A DNA stretch of 15,432 nt from Bacilli bacterium (GTDB lineage: Bacteria > Bacillota_I > Bacilli_A > RFN20 > CAG-826). Both the position numbers and the translations under genes were made by a program. Positions 6,097 through 13,105 of the stretch are shown in pieces. The first letter of the stretch is position 1; every line of letters starts with the position of its first letter. The notes beneath the pieces are model-generated. The model did no database searches. It saw only the letters and a program-made list of their open reading frames with translations, and was not told where the DNA came from. The stretch lies in the NCBI GenBank assembly GCA_017618495.1, contig JAFZUD010000055.1, forward strand, positions 1 through 15,432. The letters run 5' to 3'.

Positions 6097-6743
6097 AGAA
6101 TCCGTATTTGAATGCAGTCAGCTTCCATTACGTTCTTTTGGATTGCTACAAGAGACTTGGTCTCACCGAAGAAGAACTTTCCGTCATCCTCATGATCGAT
6201 CACCTTATCGAGCAGGGGAACACCTTCATCAACAGCGACATGCTCGCCCTCAAGATGAATCTCAAACCTGCCGACATCGATAAAGACCTCACTGAACTCG
6301 TCAAAAAGAACTATCTCACCTATGACACGGTCGAAGGCAAGCTCACCGTCTCTTTGAGCAACCTCAAAGACAAGGTGTACGCCCTCTTCAAAGAGACCAT
6401 GGACCGTGAGGCGAGCAAACTCACCGATAAGACAAGGGAAAAGGCCCTCTCAGAGATCCATTCCTTCTTTGAAGGACATCTTAACCGCAGCCTCTCCCCA
6501 TTAGAGCAAAGCACCATCAACGAATGGCTTGATGCCAGATACACCCTTGATGAAATCAAGAACGCTCTTCTTGATACCCTCAAATCCGGTAAGAAATCCA
6601 TCAGAGCCATCGAGAAAACCCTTAAGAGCGCAAGGAAAGCCCAGGACATCCTTAAGGAAGGAAGCAGCGCTGTAAGCGACACCTGGGACAAAGATATCGA
6701 AGCGACCATCGCGATCGCCAAAGACCTCTGGGGCAGCAAATAA
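6093..6743 (+). CDS. dnaD: DnaD-family primosomal protein
   Basis: DnaD helps load the replicative helicase at oriC and at restarted forks in low-G+C Gram-positives. The 216-residue product starts at ATG 6093, with AAAGGA upstream and an ATGA overlap with cca. The N-terminal half resembles a winged-helix domain (LGLTEEELSVILMIDHLI through LVKKNYLTYD). The C-terminal half is the DnaD/DnaB2-like domain: FFEGHLNRSLSPLEQSTINEWLDARYTLDEIKNAL with the following GKKSIRAIEKTL. The DnaD-then-Nth order is the one found in B. subtilis, which supports the call. The nth start shares one base with its stop. Confidence 0.9.
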   Translation: MKNPYLNAVSFHYVLLDCYKRLGLTEEELSVILMIDHLIEQGNTFINSDMLALKMNLKPADIDKDLTELVKKNYLTYDTVEGKLTVSLSNLKDKVYALFKETMDREASKLTDKTREKALSEIHSFFEGHLNRSLSPLEQSTINEWLDARYTLDEIKNALLDTLKSGKKSIRAIEKTLKSARKAQDILKEGSSAVSDTWDKDIEATIAIAKDLWGSK

Positions 6744-7399
6744 TGAAAAACGAAAAGGTAGCCGCTATTTTAAGCTACCTCCACGATAAATACGACGATG
6801 CCAAGACAGCATTAGATTTTTCTAATGACTACGAATGTTTGGTCTCGATTATTTTGAGCGCCCAAACCACCGATAAGAGCGTCAACAAAGTCACCCCGGC
6901 TCTTTTCAAACACTTCCCAGACTTCGAATCCCTAGGAAAAGCCTCAATCGAAGAGATCGAAAACGACATTAAGACCTTAGGCCTATACCACAACAAGGCT
7001 AAGAGCATTAACGCTCTCGGCAAGGTTATGGCTAGCGAGTATAACAGCGTCATCCCAAGCGACAAAAAGATCCTCACATCGCTTCCAGGAGTCGGCATCA
7101 AAACCGCTGGAGTTTTCCTTCTCGAAAGAAGGGGAGAGCAAGTCATTCCAGTCGACACTCACGTGAGAAGAATCGCAATTCGTTTAGGTTTTGCAGGGGA
7201 AAATGACGATTTTAGCGCGATTGAGCGCAAATTAGAAAAAGCGTTCCCTTATGAGGAACACTCTTTTGTGCATCATTCTTTCATCAACTTTGGGAGAACC
7301 AAATGCTCTGCCCAAAGACCAGCTTGCGAGGGTTGCCCTCTAGCAGTTTATTGCAAATACAATTCATCCACCAAAGGCAAGAAATCCAAACGTGGATGA
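6743..7399 (+). CDS. nth: Endonuclease III (DNA glycosylase/AP lyase)
   Basis: Nth removes oxidised pyrimidines and cuts the abasic strand in base excision repair. The 218-residue protein has the helix-hairpin-helix LPGVGIKTAGVFLLE with the catalytic lysine, then VDTHVRR with the catalytic aspartate, and a 4Fe-4S loop CxxxxxxCxxCxxxxxC (CSAQRPACEGCPLAVYC). It ends in a short basic tail. ATG at 6743 shares its A with the dnaD stop; no good Shine-Dalgarno is visible, so translation is likely coupled. The last 52 bases overlap the end of recU on the other strand. Confidence 0.96.
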   Translation: MKNEKVAAILSYLHDKYDDAKTALDFSNDYECLVSIILSAQTTDKSVNKVTPALFKHFPDFESLGKASIEEIENDIKTLGLYHNKAKSINALGKVMASEYNSVIPSDKKILTSLPGVGIKTAGVFLLERRGEQVIPVDTHVRRIAIRLGFAGENDDFSAIERKLEKAFPYEEHSFVHHSFINFGRTKCSAQRPACEGCPLAVYCKYNSSTKGKKSKRG

Positions 7400-7947
7400 T
7401 ATCCCTCTTTGATGAGGTGGCCTTTCTCTTTGATCTCAGATACGGGAATAGATGCGCGAGGTTTGCTTCTATAGAACTCGCAGATGTATTTCGCGTCGAT
7501 CAAATAGACTTCATGAAGTAAGTCGATGGAGATGATGAAGAAAGCGATTCCGCCTTGGCGGATAACCTCTTCAAGATGGTCGACTTGCTGTGGGGCGATG
7601 TTATTCAAAGGAAGAGAAGTCTTTGACTTCGTGCTCTTGGCCTCAAAGTCTAAATACTTTCCTTTGTAGACTCCGTTATAGTCGGTCGTGGACTGGGTCT
7701 CAAAATACGCTTGGGTGATTGTCGCACCATGCGAATAATCGACTTTGACGATATTGATTGGGGTTGGCCTCTTATAAATAAGAGCCATCCCTTTTTCTCT
7801 GTAGTATAAGCAGGAATCGTTGAGCTCATTCTCAAGAACCATGCCGCGGTTTGCCGCACTTAAAATATGCTTCTTGGCTTTGACTGACTTCTTAGCCTTC
7901 AAAGGTGCGGTAGGGGCTTTGACTCCGGCAGGATATTTGATTGTCAT
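7348..7947 (-). CDS. recU: Holliday junction resolvase RecU
   Basis: RecU cuts four-way junctions during recombination and segregation in Bacillota. The 199-residue form from ATG 7947 begins MTIKYPAG, matching the MIRYPNG start of the B. subtilis protein; an upstream ATG (7977) would add residues not seen in the family. Family motifs are clear: SAANRGMVLENELN, KRPTPINIVKVDY, STTDYNGVYKGKYLDFEAK with the nuclease acidic residues and lysine, and GGIAFFIIS. The start overlaps the exonuclease stop as ATGA, so the two are one transcript. Its 3' end runs 52 nt into nth, with no terminator visible between them. In B. subtilis recU also lies near nth and dnaD. Confidence 0.95.
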   Translation of the reverse strand: MTIKYPAGVKAPTAPLKAKKSVKAKKHILSAANRGMVLENELNDSCLYYREKGMALIYKRPTPINIVKVDYSHGATITQAYFETQSTTDYNGVYKGKYLDFEAKSTKSKTSLPLNNIAPQQVDHLEEVIRQGGIAFFIISIDLLHEVYLIDAKYICEFYRSKPRASIPVSEIKEKGHLIKEGYHPRLDFLPLVDELYLQ

Positions 7948-8669
7948 TTGAAAGTCTCCGCGACAGCAATGTCCCATTCTTCTGGGTTAACGGCTTCGCC
8001 GCTTGTGAGTTTCTTGATGATTTTGGACACAGGCAATGGTGCGTGATGGTAATGGGTTAAGGTTTTCCCGTATTCTTCCGCTAAGATATCAGGTCTATCT
8101 AATACGGCTTTATAGAGATCCATGAGGTTATAGGCATCTGCTAAGGCGTCATGGGCCTTTCCTTCGAAAGGAACCTGGAAGACTTTGAGGTAATTGGCAA
8201 GAGAAAGAGGGTTGCCATTTAGGTCTTGGACGTATGGAGCGAGGAAAGCGCTGAAATCGAAATCGTTCCTCGTGATGTATTTGACGATGATCTCACTAGC
8301 ATCAGGATTCTCTTCTAAGGACCTATGGAAGATGACCATGTCATGGTTACCAAAGGTAACAAAAAGAGCATCTTCCCAATGTTTGCCGACGTATTTGCGG
8401 AAATCACGGAGGACTTCGGCGAATGGTCTGCCTTCTTTTTTGAGAAGCTGCTCACTGATGCCAGTCATATTCTCGACGAAATGGCCGATTCTGTTATGGG
8501 CTAAGACATAACGCTTGAATGGGGCGTGGACTTTCTTGATAGTGCCATCTTCGTTGAGGGTGGTTAAGTATGCGCCGATCTCGATCATCTCATGACTATA
8601 TCCCGTTCCCTCAAGGTCGACAAAAACGAGCGTGCGTTTTTTCCTGAGTTTGCGGTCGAGAATTTTCAT
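7944..8669 (-). CDS. DEDDh 3'-5' exonuclease (DnaQ/PolC-epsilon-like)
   Basis: This 241-residue protein has the DEDDh exonuclease fold: FVDLEGTGYSHEMIEIG with the first Asp-Glu pair, FGNHDMVIFHRSLE with the second acidic residue, and GKAHDALADAYNLMDLY with the His and final Asp. It may proofread DNA or trim RNA; the exact substrate cannot be told. ATG 8669 is chosen over ATG 8675 because an extended -10 (8676-8684) places the transcript start on the A at 8669, making a leaderless message. Coupling to recU by an ATGA overlap suggests a repair or nucleic-acid processing role. Confidence 0.9.
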   Translation of the reverse strand: MKILDRKLRKKRTLVFVDLEGTGYSHEMIEIGAYLTTLNEDGTIKKVHAPFKRYVLAHNRIGHFVENMTGISEQLLKKEGRPFAEVLRDFRKYVGKHWEDALFVTFGNHDMVIFHRSLEENPDASEIIVKYITRNDFDFSAFLAPYVQDLNGNPLSLANYLKVFQVPFEGKAHDALADAYNLMDLYKAVLDRPDILAEEYGKTLTHYHHAPLPVSKIIKKLTSGEAVNPEEWDIAVAETFK

Positions 8670-8675
8670 GGGCAT

Positions 8676-8684
8676 ATGATAACA
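8676..8684 (-). promoter_or_regulatory. Extended -10 promoter for the exonuclease-recU operon
   Basis: On the minus strand TGT-TATCAT forms an extended -10; the -35 region is poor. The start, seven bases on, falls at the ATG of 8669. The upstream gene ends in a terminator (8709-8738), so this operon needs its own promoter. Confidence 0.6.
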
Positions 8685-8708
8685 CGAAAAAGGGCTCTCG
8701 AAGGGGGT

Positions 8709-8738
8709 AAAAAAAGCGCCCCCTTATGGGCGGCGCTT
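8709..8738 (-). terminator. Intrinsic terminator of the XRE regulator gene
   Basis: On the minus strand AAGCGCC-G-CCC pairs with GGG-GGCGCTT around an ATAA loop, followed by TTTTTTT. The stem includes the final Arg and Pro codons and the TAA is in its loop, so the terminator overlaps the end of the gene. Confidence 0.85.
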
Positions 8739-9539
8739 GCGACTTGCGTATCTTTCCTCGTCTTCAGAGCTCTTGTAGTTCTCTTTCTTGCAGCAATCTT
8801 TGTCTTTGCAGCAATCCTCGTCCTTCTTATTGAATGGCGACATGGCGGCATAGTAGACAGGGATGAGAAGGAAGAGGATCCACATTGGGTGCCATAACTC
8901 GAAGTAGAAGCCTAAGAAGATGTAGACGGCAACAATTAAGACTGGCAAGGCGAATTTGTTTGGGTTTCTCTTTTCGATGGCCTCAAGGATGGAAGCGATA
9001 ACGATAGGGAAGAGGATGACGATCCACCAGGTTGACCATCCGTAATATGGGACGTAGAAGCCAAGGAGTAAGTAGGTGATGACGGCGCAGAGCATGAGAA
9101 CGGAAGTGGTGACGGTGATGGCGGTCTGCCAGGCTTTGCTCTTGTGGCCGTCATACTTCCTATATTTCTTTTTGGCCTCGGCGATCGATAATCTTTCGCC
9201 ATCTTTGTCGATGATGGTGACTCCCTCATCATCAATCTCCACGGATTGTCCTTCATCGTCAGTGAGAGAGACGCCGGCTGGGCCATTTCTAGAAGCTCTT
9301 TCCTCTTTGACGTTGCGGGCGATGTCCTCAATGGATTCGTCTGTGTTGAGAAGGTCGTCAAGTGACACGCCATAGATCTTGGCAAGACAAATAAGGTTAT
9401 CTGTGTCAGGCGACGCCTCTGCGCGCTCCCACTTGGACACGGCTTGACGTGATAGGCCTAACCTGTCCGCGAGCTCTTCCTGTGAGAGTCCGCTCTTCTT
9501 TCTGAGCTCAATTAGTCTGTTTGCGATTTCGATGTTCAT
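8724..9539 (-). CDS. XRE-family transcriptional regulator with membrane domain
   Basis: The 271-residue protein starts with a classic XRE helix-turn-helix (residues about 5-60; SGLSQEELADRLGLSRQAVS, KWERAEASPDTDNL). A charged linker follows (about 70-130, DDEGQSVEIDDEGVTIID). Four hydrophobic segments come next: about 136-159, 166-185, 195-213 and 216-235. The short C-terminal tail contains two cysteine pairs, CCKDKDCC, and ends in RKRRP. The layout predicts a DNA-binding regulator held at the membrane that senses an envelope or metal signal; the cysteine tail could bind metal. Signal and targets are unknown. Shine-Dalgarno GGAGG precedes ATG 9539. Inverted repeats at its own promoter suggest autoregulation. 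Confidence 0.88.
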   Translation of the reverse strand: MNIEIANRLIELRKKSGLSQEELADRLGLSRQAVSKWERAEASPDTDNLICLAKIYGVSLDDLLNTDESIEDIARNVKEERASRNGPAGVSLTDDEGQSVEIDDEGVTIIDKDGERLSIAEAKKKYRKYDGHKSKAWQTAITVTTSVLMLCAVITYLLLGFYVPYYGWSTWWIVILFPIVIASILEAIEKRNPNKFALPVLIVAVYIFLGFYFELWHPMWILFLLIPVYYAAMSPFNKKDEDCCKDKDCCKKENYKSSEDEERYASRKRRP

Positions 9540-9566
9540 TCTTTTGTCCTCCGACAGGCACTAGAT

Positions 9567-9595
9567 TAAATAAGCAACTGGTTGCGTACTACCAA
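9567..9595 (-). promoter_or_regulatory. Probable promoter of the XRE regulator gene
   Basis: On the minus strand TTGGTA (9590-9595) and TATTTA (9567-9572) are 17 bases apart, a weak match helped by an upstream TG. The GCAAC/GTTGC palindrome at 9574-9585 occupies the spacer. Confidence 0.45.
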
Positions 9596-9627
9596 GTCTG
9601 GTTTGCACTTCAGCAACTATCGGTTGC
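9574..9627. promoter_or_regulatory. Operator cluster: repeated GCAAC/GTTGC palindromes
   Basis: Two inverted repeats share the same half-sites: GCAAC-TG-GTTGC (9574-9585) and GCAAC-TATCG-GTTGC (9613-9627). A third, weaker match (CCAAGTCTGGTTTGC, 9592-9606) lies between them. They cover the XRE gene promoter, so they are probably binding sites for that protein. The spacing of half-sites differs (2 and 5 bases). Confidence 0.6.
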
Positions 9628-9744
9628 GGAAATTAAAATATTCAGTATTTGCGGTGGTTTTTGAACCAAAAATATTTTACAAAAATAAAAAATTTTTTCA
9701 AAAACTTTAGAAGTATTTTTCGTAAATATTATTGAGCCCCATTA

Positions 9745-9773
9745 TTGAACTAAGATACGCGCTTAAATATAAT
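9745..9773 (+). promoter_or_regulatory. gpsB-rnpB promoter
   Basis: TTGAAC (9745-9750) and a perfect TATAAT (9768-9773) are 17 bases apart. The predicted start near 9780 leaves a leader of about five bases, within the AAGGAAGG sequence before ATG 9785. The rest of 9628-9744 is AT-rich with no ORF. Confidence 0.8.
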
Positions 9774-9784
9774 TTAAGGAAGGT

Positions 9785-10201
9785 ATGGAAAAGAACGTTA
9801 AACTAACCATAAACGACATCTACAACCGTCGTTTCGAAAAAGATGTCAAAGGCTATAACCCAGATGAGGTTGATGCCTTCCTCGATGAGATCATCAAGGA
9901 TTATGACGCCTACGAGAAGGCGCTCGCATCTCTTGAGGATGAGGTAGACAAACTCAACAAAGAGCTCTCTTCCAAAACCAATGACGTCTCCACTCTCGCC
10001 AAGAGAGCGATGGACGCCGAAAGCAAGGCCAAGGAGCTTGAGATCCAAAACGCCTCGCTCAACAACAAGTTCGCGGGTATCAAGCCAGGCGAAACCATAA
10101 CCGCGGAGAATCTTGAATACATTCAGAAGATCCACGATTATGAAACCTTCCTGTATCAGCAAGGTTACGATGTGACCAAAATCAGGAAGAACAACAAATA
10201 A
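9785..10201 (+). CDS. gpsB: GpsB/DivIVA-domain cell division protein
   Basis: GpsB is a cytoplasmic coiled-coil adaptor that links division, elongation and penicillin-binding proteins at the membrane. The 138-residue product begins with the DivIVA lipid-binding motif (KLTINDIYNRRFEKDVKGYN, then PDEVDAFLDEIIKDYDAYEK, to about residue 45). A long coiled coil follows (about 45-105). The end, NLEYIQKIHDYETFLYQ, is comparable to the C-terminal trimerisation helix of GpsB. It is longer than B. subtilis GpsB (98 residues), so a DivIVA name is also defensible. The RNase P RNA gene directly downstream repeats the gpsB-rnpB order of B. subtilis and favours GpsB. Confidence 0.85.
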   Translation: MEKNVKLTINDIYNRRFEKDVKGYNPDEVDAFLDEIIKDYDAYEKALASLEDEVDKLNKELSSKTNDVSTLAKRAMDAESKAKELEIQNASLNNKFAGIKPGETITAENLEYIQKIHDYETFLYQQGYDVTKIRKNNK

Positions 10202-10203
10202 GA

Positions 10204-10538
10204 AACATTCCGACCCAGGCGACTACTGGGAAACTAGAGGAAAGTCCATGCTCGCACACCCTGTGATGGATGTAGTGATTGCGCTAGGCCAATAAATAAG
10301 CCTAGGCACGTAGGAGTACGTGACGGCGGATGAACATCTCCCGTAGATGGGAATCCATAAAGTGCCACAGAGACGAGCTTGTTAGCGATAACAAGATGAA
10401 ACGTTGGTAAACCCCACAAGCGAGAAACCCAAATTTGGTAGGGGAAGAAGAAGGAGAGAACCGAATCGAATTCTTCCAGAGAAATCTGAGATTAATTATC
10501 GCCCTCGACAGAACATGGCTTATCGGGTCGGAAACTCA
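10204..10538 (+). ncRNA. rnpB: RNase P RNA
   Basis: This is the catalytic RNA that matures tRNA 5' ends. The ends pair as helix P1: TTCCGACCC (10208-10216) with GGGTCGGAA (10525-10533). Conserved core segments appear in order: GAGGAAAGTCCATGCTCGCA, AAGTGCCACAGAGACGAG, GGTAAACCCCACAAGCGAGA, AAACCCAAATTTGGTAGGGG and the 3' ACAGAACATGGCTTAT. About 335 nt is short compared with roughly 400 nt for B. subtilis. It begins six bases after the gpsB stop and ends about 26 bases before pgsA, with no separate promoter seen, so it is probably cut from a gpsB-rnpB-pgsA transcript. Exact ends are approximate. Confidence 0.96.
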
Positions 10539-10563
10539 CTAGCAACAAAAAAGAAGGAGACCA

Positions 10564-11199
10564 ATGAACTTACCTACGAAATTAACACTTAGCCGTATCG
10601 TGATCGTCGTGGTCATGCTCATTGGCTTATTCACCTGCGACATCCTTTATAAGGCTGGCGTTCTTACCATGCCAACCCTTGGCCCAGTCAATGTCGCCTA
10701 TCTTATCTGCTTCGTTCTCTTCATCATCGCTTCAATTACCGATGCCTTAGATGGAAAGATCGCCAGAAAATACAACCTTGTCACCGACATGGGCAAATTC
10801 CTTGATCCAGTCGCTGACAAGCTTCTCGTTAACTTAACCCTTATATATTTAGCCCTTCCTCATTTCGGTTTAGCTAATCAGGCAACAATCCCTCTCTTCT
10901 GCGTCATCATCATGATCGGTAGAGACCTCATCATCGACGCCTTCAGATTGGCAGCCGCTTCAAAAGGCTCCATCCTTGCCGCGAACATCTTCGGTAAGCT
11001 CAAGACCGTCTTCCAGATGATCGCCATCCCAATGGTTCTCCTCAACAGCTGGCCATTCGCCTATTTCGATGGAGGTTGGGACAATTACCTGAGAATCTGC
11101 AACATCGCCGTCTACATTGCTACCGCGATGTCGCTCCTCTCATTAATCATTTATCTCAAGCAAAACTGGCATATTTTGACTGAGGAGAAACAAAAATGA
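10564..11199 (+). CDS. pgsA: CDP-diacylglycerol-glycerol-3-phosphate 3-phosphatidyltransferase
   Basis: PgsA makes phosphatidylglycerol phosphate, the committed step to phosphatidylglycerol and cardiolipin, in the inner membrane. The 211-residue protein has the CDP-alcohol phosphotransferase signature DALDGKIARKYNLVTDMGKF, then LDPVADK, giving the D-G-A-R-G-D-D residues, and several hydrophobic helices. AAGGAG lies 4 bases before ATG 10564. Its stop overlaps the pncC start as ATGA. The pgsA-cinA-recA order is conserved in Bacillota. Confidence 0.95.
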   Translation: MNLPTKLTLSRIVIVVVMLIGLFTCDILYKAGVLTMPTLGPVNVAYLICFVLFIIASITDALDGKIARKYNLVTDMGKFLDPVADKLLVNLTLIYLALPHFGLANQATIPLFCVIIMIGRDLIIDAFRLAAASKGSILAANIFGKLKTVFQMIAIPMVLLNSWPFAYFDGGWDNYLRICNIAVYIATAMSLLSLIIYLKQNWHILTEEKQK

Positions 11200-11675
11200 T
11201 CAATCTTGAGAAAGCGAAATCCGTCCTTAAGGCTCTTGAAGAAAAAGGACTCACCCTTGGCTCTGTTGAGTCTCTTACCGGGGGATTATTCGCTTCCACG
11301 ATTTGCTCCGTCCCTGGAGCGAGCAAAGTCTTCAAAGGCTCATTCATCACCTATGCGACGAGCATGAAGACTGACTTCCTCAACATCAACAAGGACTTCA
11401 TCGACAAATATGGAGTCGTCTCCAAAGAGGTCGCTAGAGAGATGGCCATCATCGGCCGTCACGGCCTTGAAGTCGATGTCTGCGTCTCCTTCACTGGCAA
11501 CGCCGGACCAACCAAAGAAAAAGGTAAGGCGCCCGTTGGACGCGTGAATATGTGCGTATCCACACGCGAAGGTTACGTGAACATTGAGAAGAACTTCAAA
11601 CTCGAAAGAAATGAAATGAGAGAAGAGTGTGTGAATTCGATGCTCGACGCTCTCGAAGAAATTTACGGAAAATAA
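11196..11675 (+). CDS. pncC: Nicotinamide-nucleotide amidohydrolase PncC (CinA C-terminal domain)
   Basis: PncC deamidates nicotinamide mononucleotide, recycling NAD by-products. The 159-residue protein matches the CinA C-terminal domain along its length: SVESLTGGLFASTI (usual ESCTGG), VPGASKVFKGSFITYA, GVVSKEVAREMA and FTGNAGPT with KAPVG. The N-terminal molybdopterin-binding-like domain of B. subtilis CinA (416 residues) is missing, as in the short PncC of E. coli. ATG overlaps the pgsA stop (ATGA), so translation is coupled. Placement before recA follows the cinA-recA arrangement. Confidence 0.93.
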   Translation: MINLEKAKSVLKALEEKGLTLGSVESLTGGLFASTICSVPGASKVFKGSFITYATSMKTDFLNINKDFIDKYGVVSKEVAREMAIIGRHGLEVDVCVSFTGNAGPTKEKGKAPVGRVNMCVSTREGYVNIEKNFKLERNEMREECVNSMLDALEEIYGK

Positions 11676-11722
11676 AAAAATTGGGACAAAGTTCCCTATA
11701 TATAAGGTGGAGGTCATTAAAT

Positions 11723-12772
11723 ATGGCAAAAGCTAAAGAAACGCAAAACCAAACCAACAGAGACGAAGCTCTCGCCTTAGCCATCAAGAACATTGAGAAA
11801 GCATATGGCAAAGGATCCGTCATGAAACTCGGAGATCGCCCACACGTTGATGTGGACGTCATCCCTTCCGGTTCCCTTCTCATCGACAACACCTTAGGTG
11901 TCGGCGGTTATCCAAAAGGACGTATCGTCGAGATCTATGGTCCAGAGAGCAGTGGTAAGACCACTCTCGCTCTTGAAGCAGTCGCCCAAGCCCAGCAAAA
12001 AGGCGGACGCGCTGCCTATGTCGATGCTGAACACGCAATCGATCCAGAATACGCCGCCAAGCTTGGCGTCGATATTGACGAACTCATCCTTTCCCAGCCA
12101 GATAATGGCGAACAAGCCCTTGAGATCGTTGAGATGCTTGCCCAGTCTGGCGCGATCGACATCATCATCGTCGACTCCGTCGCCGCTCTTGTTCCGCAAC
12201 AGGAACTCGATGGCGTCATGAGTGACAACCAAGTCGGACTCCAGGCCCGCCTTATGTCGAAAGCCATGCGTAAGCTCGCAGGTATCCTCAATAAGACCGG
12301 ATGCTGCGTCATCTTCATCAACCAGCTCCGTGAGAAAGTCGGAGTCTTCTATGGCAACCCAGAGACCACGACCGGTGGCCGTGCCCTTAAGTTCTACGCC
12401 TCCATCCGTGTTGACTTAAGAAGACAAGACGCCATCAAAGCCGGTGTCGATATCATCGGTAACACCGTCAAAGTCAAAGTCGTTAAGAATAAGGTCGCGC
12501 CGCCATTCAAGAGCTGCTCCGTCGACATCATCTTCGGCAAAGGCATCTCCAAAGAAGGCGAACTCCTTGATGTCGGTGTCGAAAAAGGATTCATCCAGAA
12601 GACCGGCAACTGGTACGTCATCGATGGTGAGAAGATCGGAAACGGCCGTGAAGCCGCTAAAGACTTCCTCCTCTCCAACGAGAAAGTCGCCAAAGAGATC
12701 GAAGAGAAGATTCGTGCTTCCTTTGCCGCCAGTGGAGTTGCTGCCACCGACGATGGCGAAGTTATCGAATAA
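11723..12772 (+). CDS. recA: Recombinase RecA
   Basis: RecA forms ATP-dependent filaments on single-stranded DNA for homologous recombination and SOS signalling. ATG 11723 follows GGTGGAGG and gives 349 residues, a normal length; an in-frame upstream extension has no family support. Walker A GPESSGKT lies at residues 73-80, followed by VDAEHAIDPEYA, the Walker B region IIIVDSVAAL, the L1/L2 loops and the INQLREKVGVFYGNPETTTG segment. The C-terminus is mildly acidic. A short GGGA...TCCC repeat (11683-11696) before the Shine-Dalgarno does not match the Bacillus SOS box, and no clear promoter is seen, so transcription from upstream is likely to contribute. Confidence 0.97.
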   Translation: MAKAKETQNQTNRDEALALAIKNIEKAYGKGSVMKLGDRPHVDVDVIPSGSLLIDNTLGVGGYPKGRIVEIYGPESSGKTTLALEAVAQAQQKGGRAAYVDAEHAIDPEYAAKLGVDIDELILSQPDNGEQALEIVEMLAQSGAIDIIIVDSVAALVPQQELDGVMSDNQVGLQARLMSKAMRKLAGILNKTGCCVIFINQLREKVGVFYGNPETTTGGRALKFYASIRVDLRRQDAIKAGVDIIGNTVKVKVVKNKVAPPFKSCSVDIIFGKGISKEGELLDVGVEKGFIQKTGNWYVIDGEKIGNGREAAKDFLLSNEKVAKEIEEKIRASFAASGVAATDDGEVIE

Positions 12773-12787
12773 CCACTAAACAAATTA

Positions 12788-12814
12788 GGCCCGTGAACCC
12801 ACGGGTCTTTTTTT
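12788..12814 (+). terminator. Intrinsic terminator after recA
   Basis: GGCCCGTG and CACGGGTC arms (one G-T pair) enclose a short AACC loop and are followed by seven T residues. It begins 15 bases past the recA stop and separates recA from rny. Confidence 0.92.
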
Positions 12815-12933
12815 GTGGCAAAATGCAAAAATAATTGGGTTTTGTAGGTGATTTTTTGCTTTTTATAAGCGCTTTCCTAAACTTTTTTGCGTAAACTTTG
12901 CTATTCGCTATAGAGTTTTTTAACTCTAGTTTC

Positions 12934-12939
12934 TATAAT
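12934..12939 (+). promoter_or_regulatory. Probable -10 of the rny promoter, with an upstream inverted repeat
   Basis: A perfect TATAAT (12934-12939) lacks a good -35 at 16-18 bases. The region upstream is filled by a perfect inverted repeat TAGAGTT-TTTT-AACTCTA (12911-12928). An alternative pair is TTGCGT (12887-12892) with TATAGA (12909-12914). The region 12815-12886 is AT-rich with no ORF or structure that I can name. Confidence 0.45.
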
Positions 12940-12945
12940 TTCCTT

Positions 12946-13105
12946 GGTACCAAATGGTCCGCTACCCAATTCATATAGATTGGCTAGGTTACGTTTCGGG
13001 AACGATCCCCGTGATATACACATATCCAGAAAACGGAATTCTTTCATTTTAATGAATGGGTATAGCCTTTGATGCTTATCATTTTTTAGGAGTTATAAAA
13101 AATTT
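12946..13105 (+). ncRNA. Structured 5' leader of rny (candidate cis-regulatory RNA)
   Basis: This 160-base leader has no ORF but many base-pairing possibilities. GG-ACC with GGT-CC form a first hairpin (12946-12960). A long-range helix joins 12961-12974 to 13052-13066: GCT/AGC, ACCCA/TGGGT and TTCAT/ATGAA, 13 pairs with two small bulges. Inside it, CCGT/ACGG encloses the hairpin GATAT-ACAC-ATATC, and CGTT/AACG competes with CGGG/CCCG. I do not recognise it as a known riboswitch, T-box, 6S or signal-recognition RNA. It could be an rny autoregulatory element. The Shine-Dalgarno AGGAG (13088-13092) is 13 bases from the ATG. Confidence 0.45.

Noticed and set aside
10404..10592. A 62-residue plus-strand ORF
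   Set aside because: It lies inside the RNase P RNA core and is low in family-like features; it is a by-chance frame.
11683..11696. GGGACAAAGTTCCC before recA as an SOS (LexA) box
   Set aside because: It does not fit the Bacillus consensus CGAACN4GTTCG; half-sites differ at several positions. It may be only a weak hairpin.
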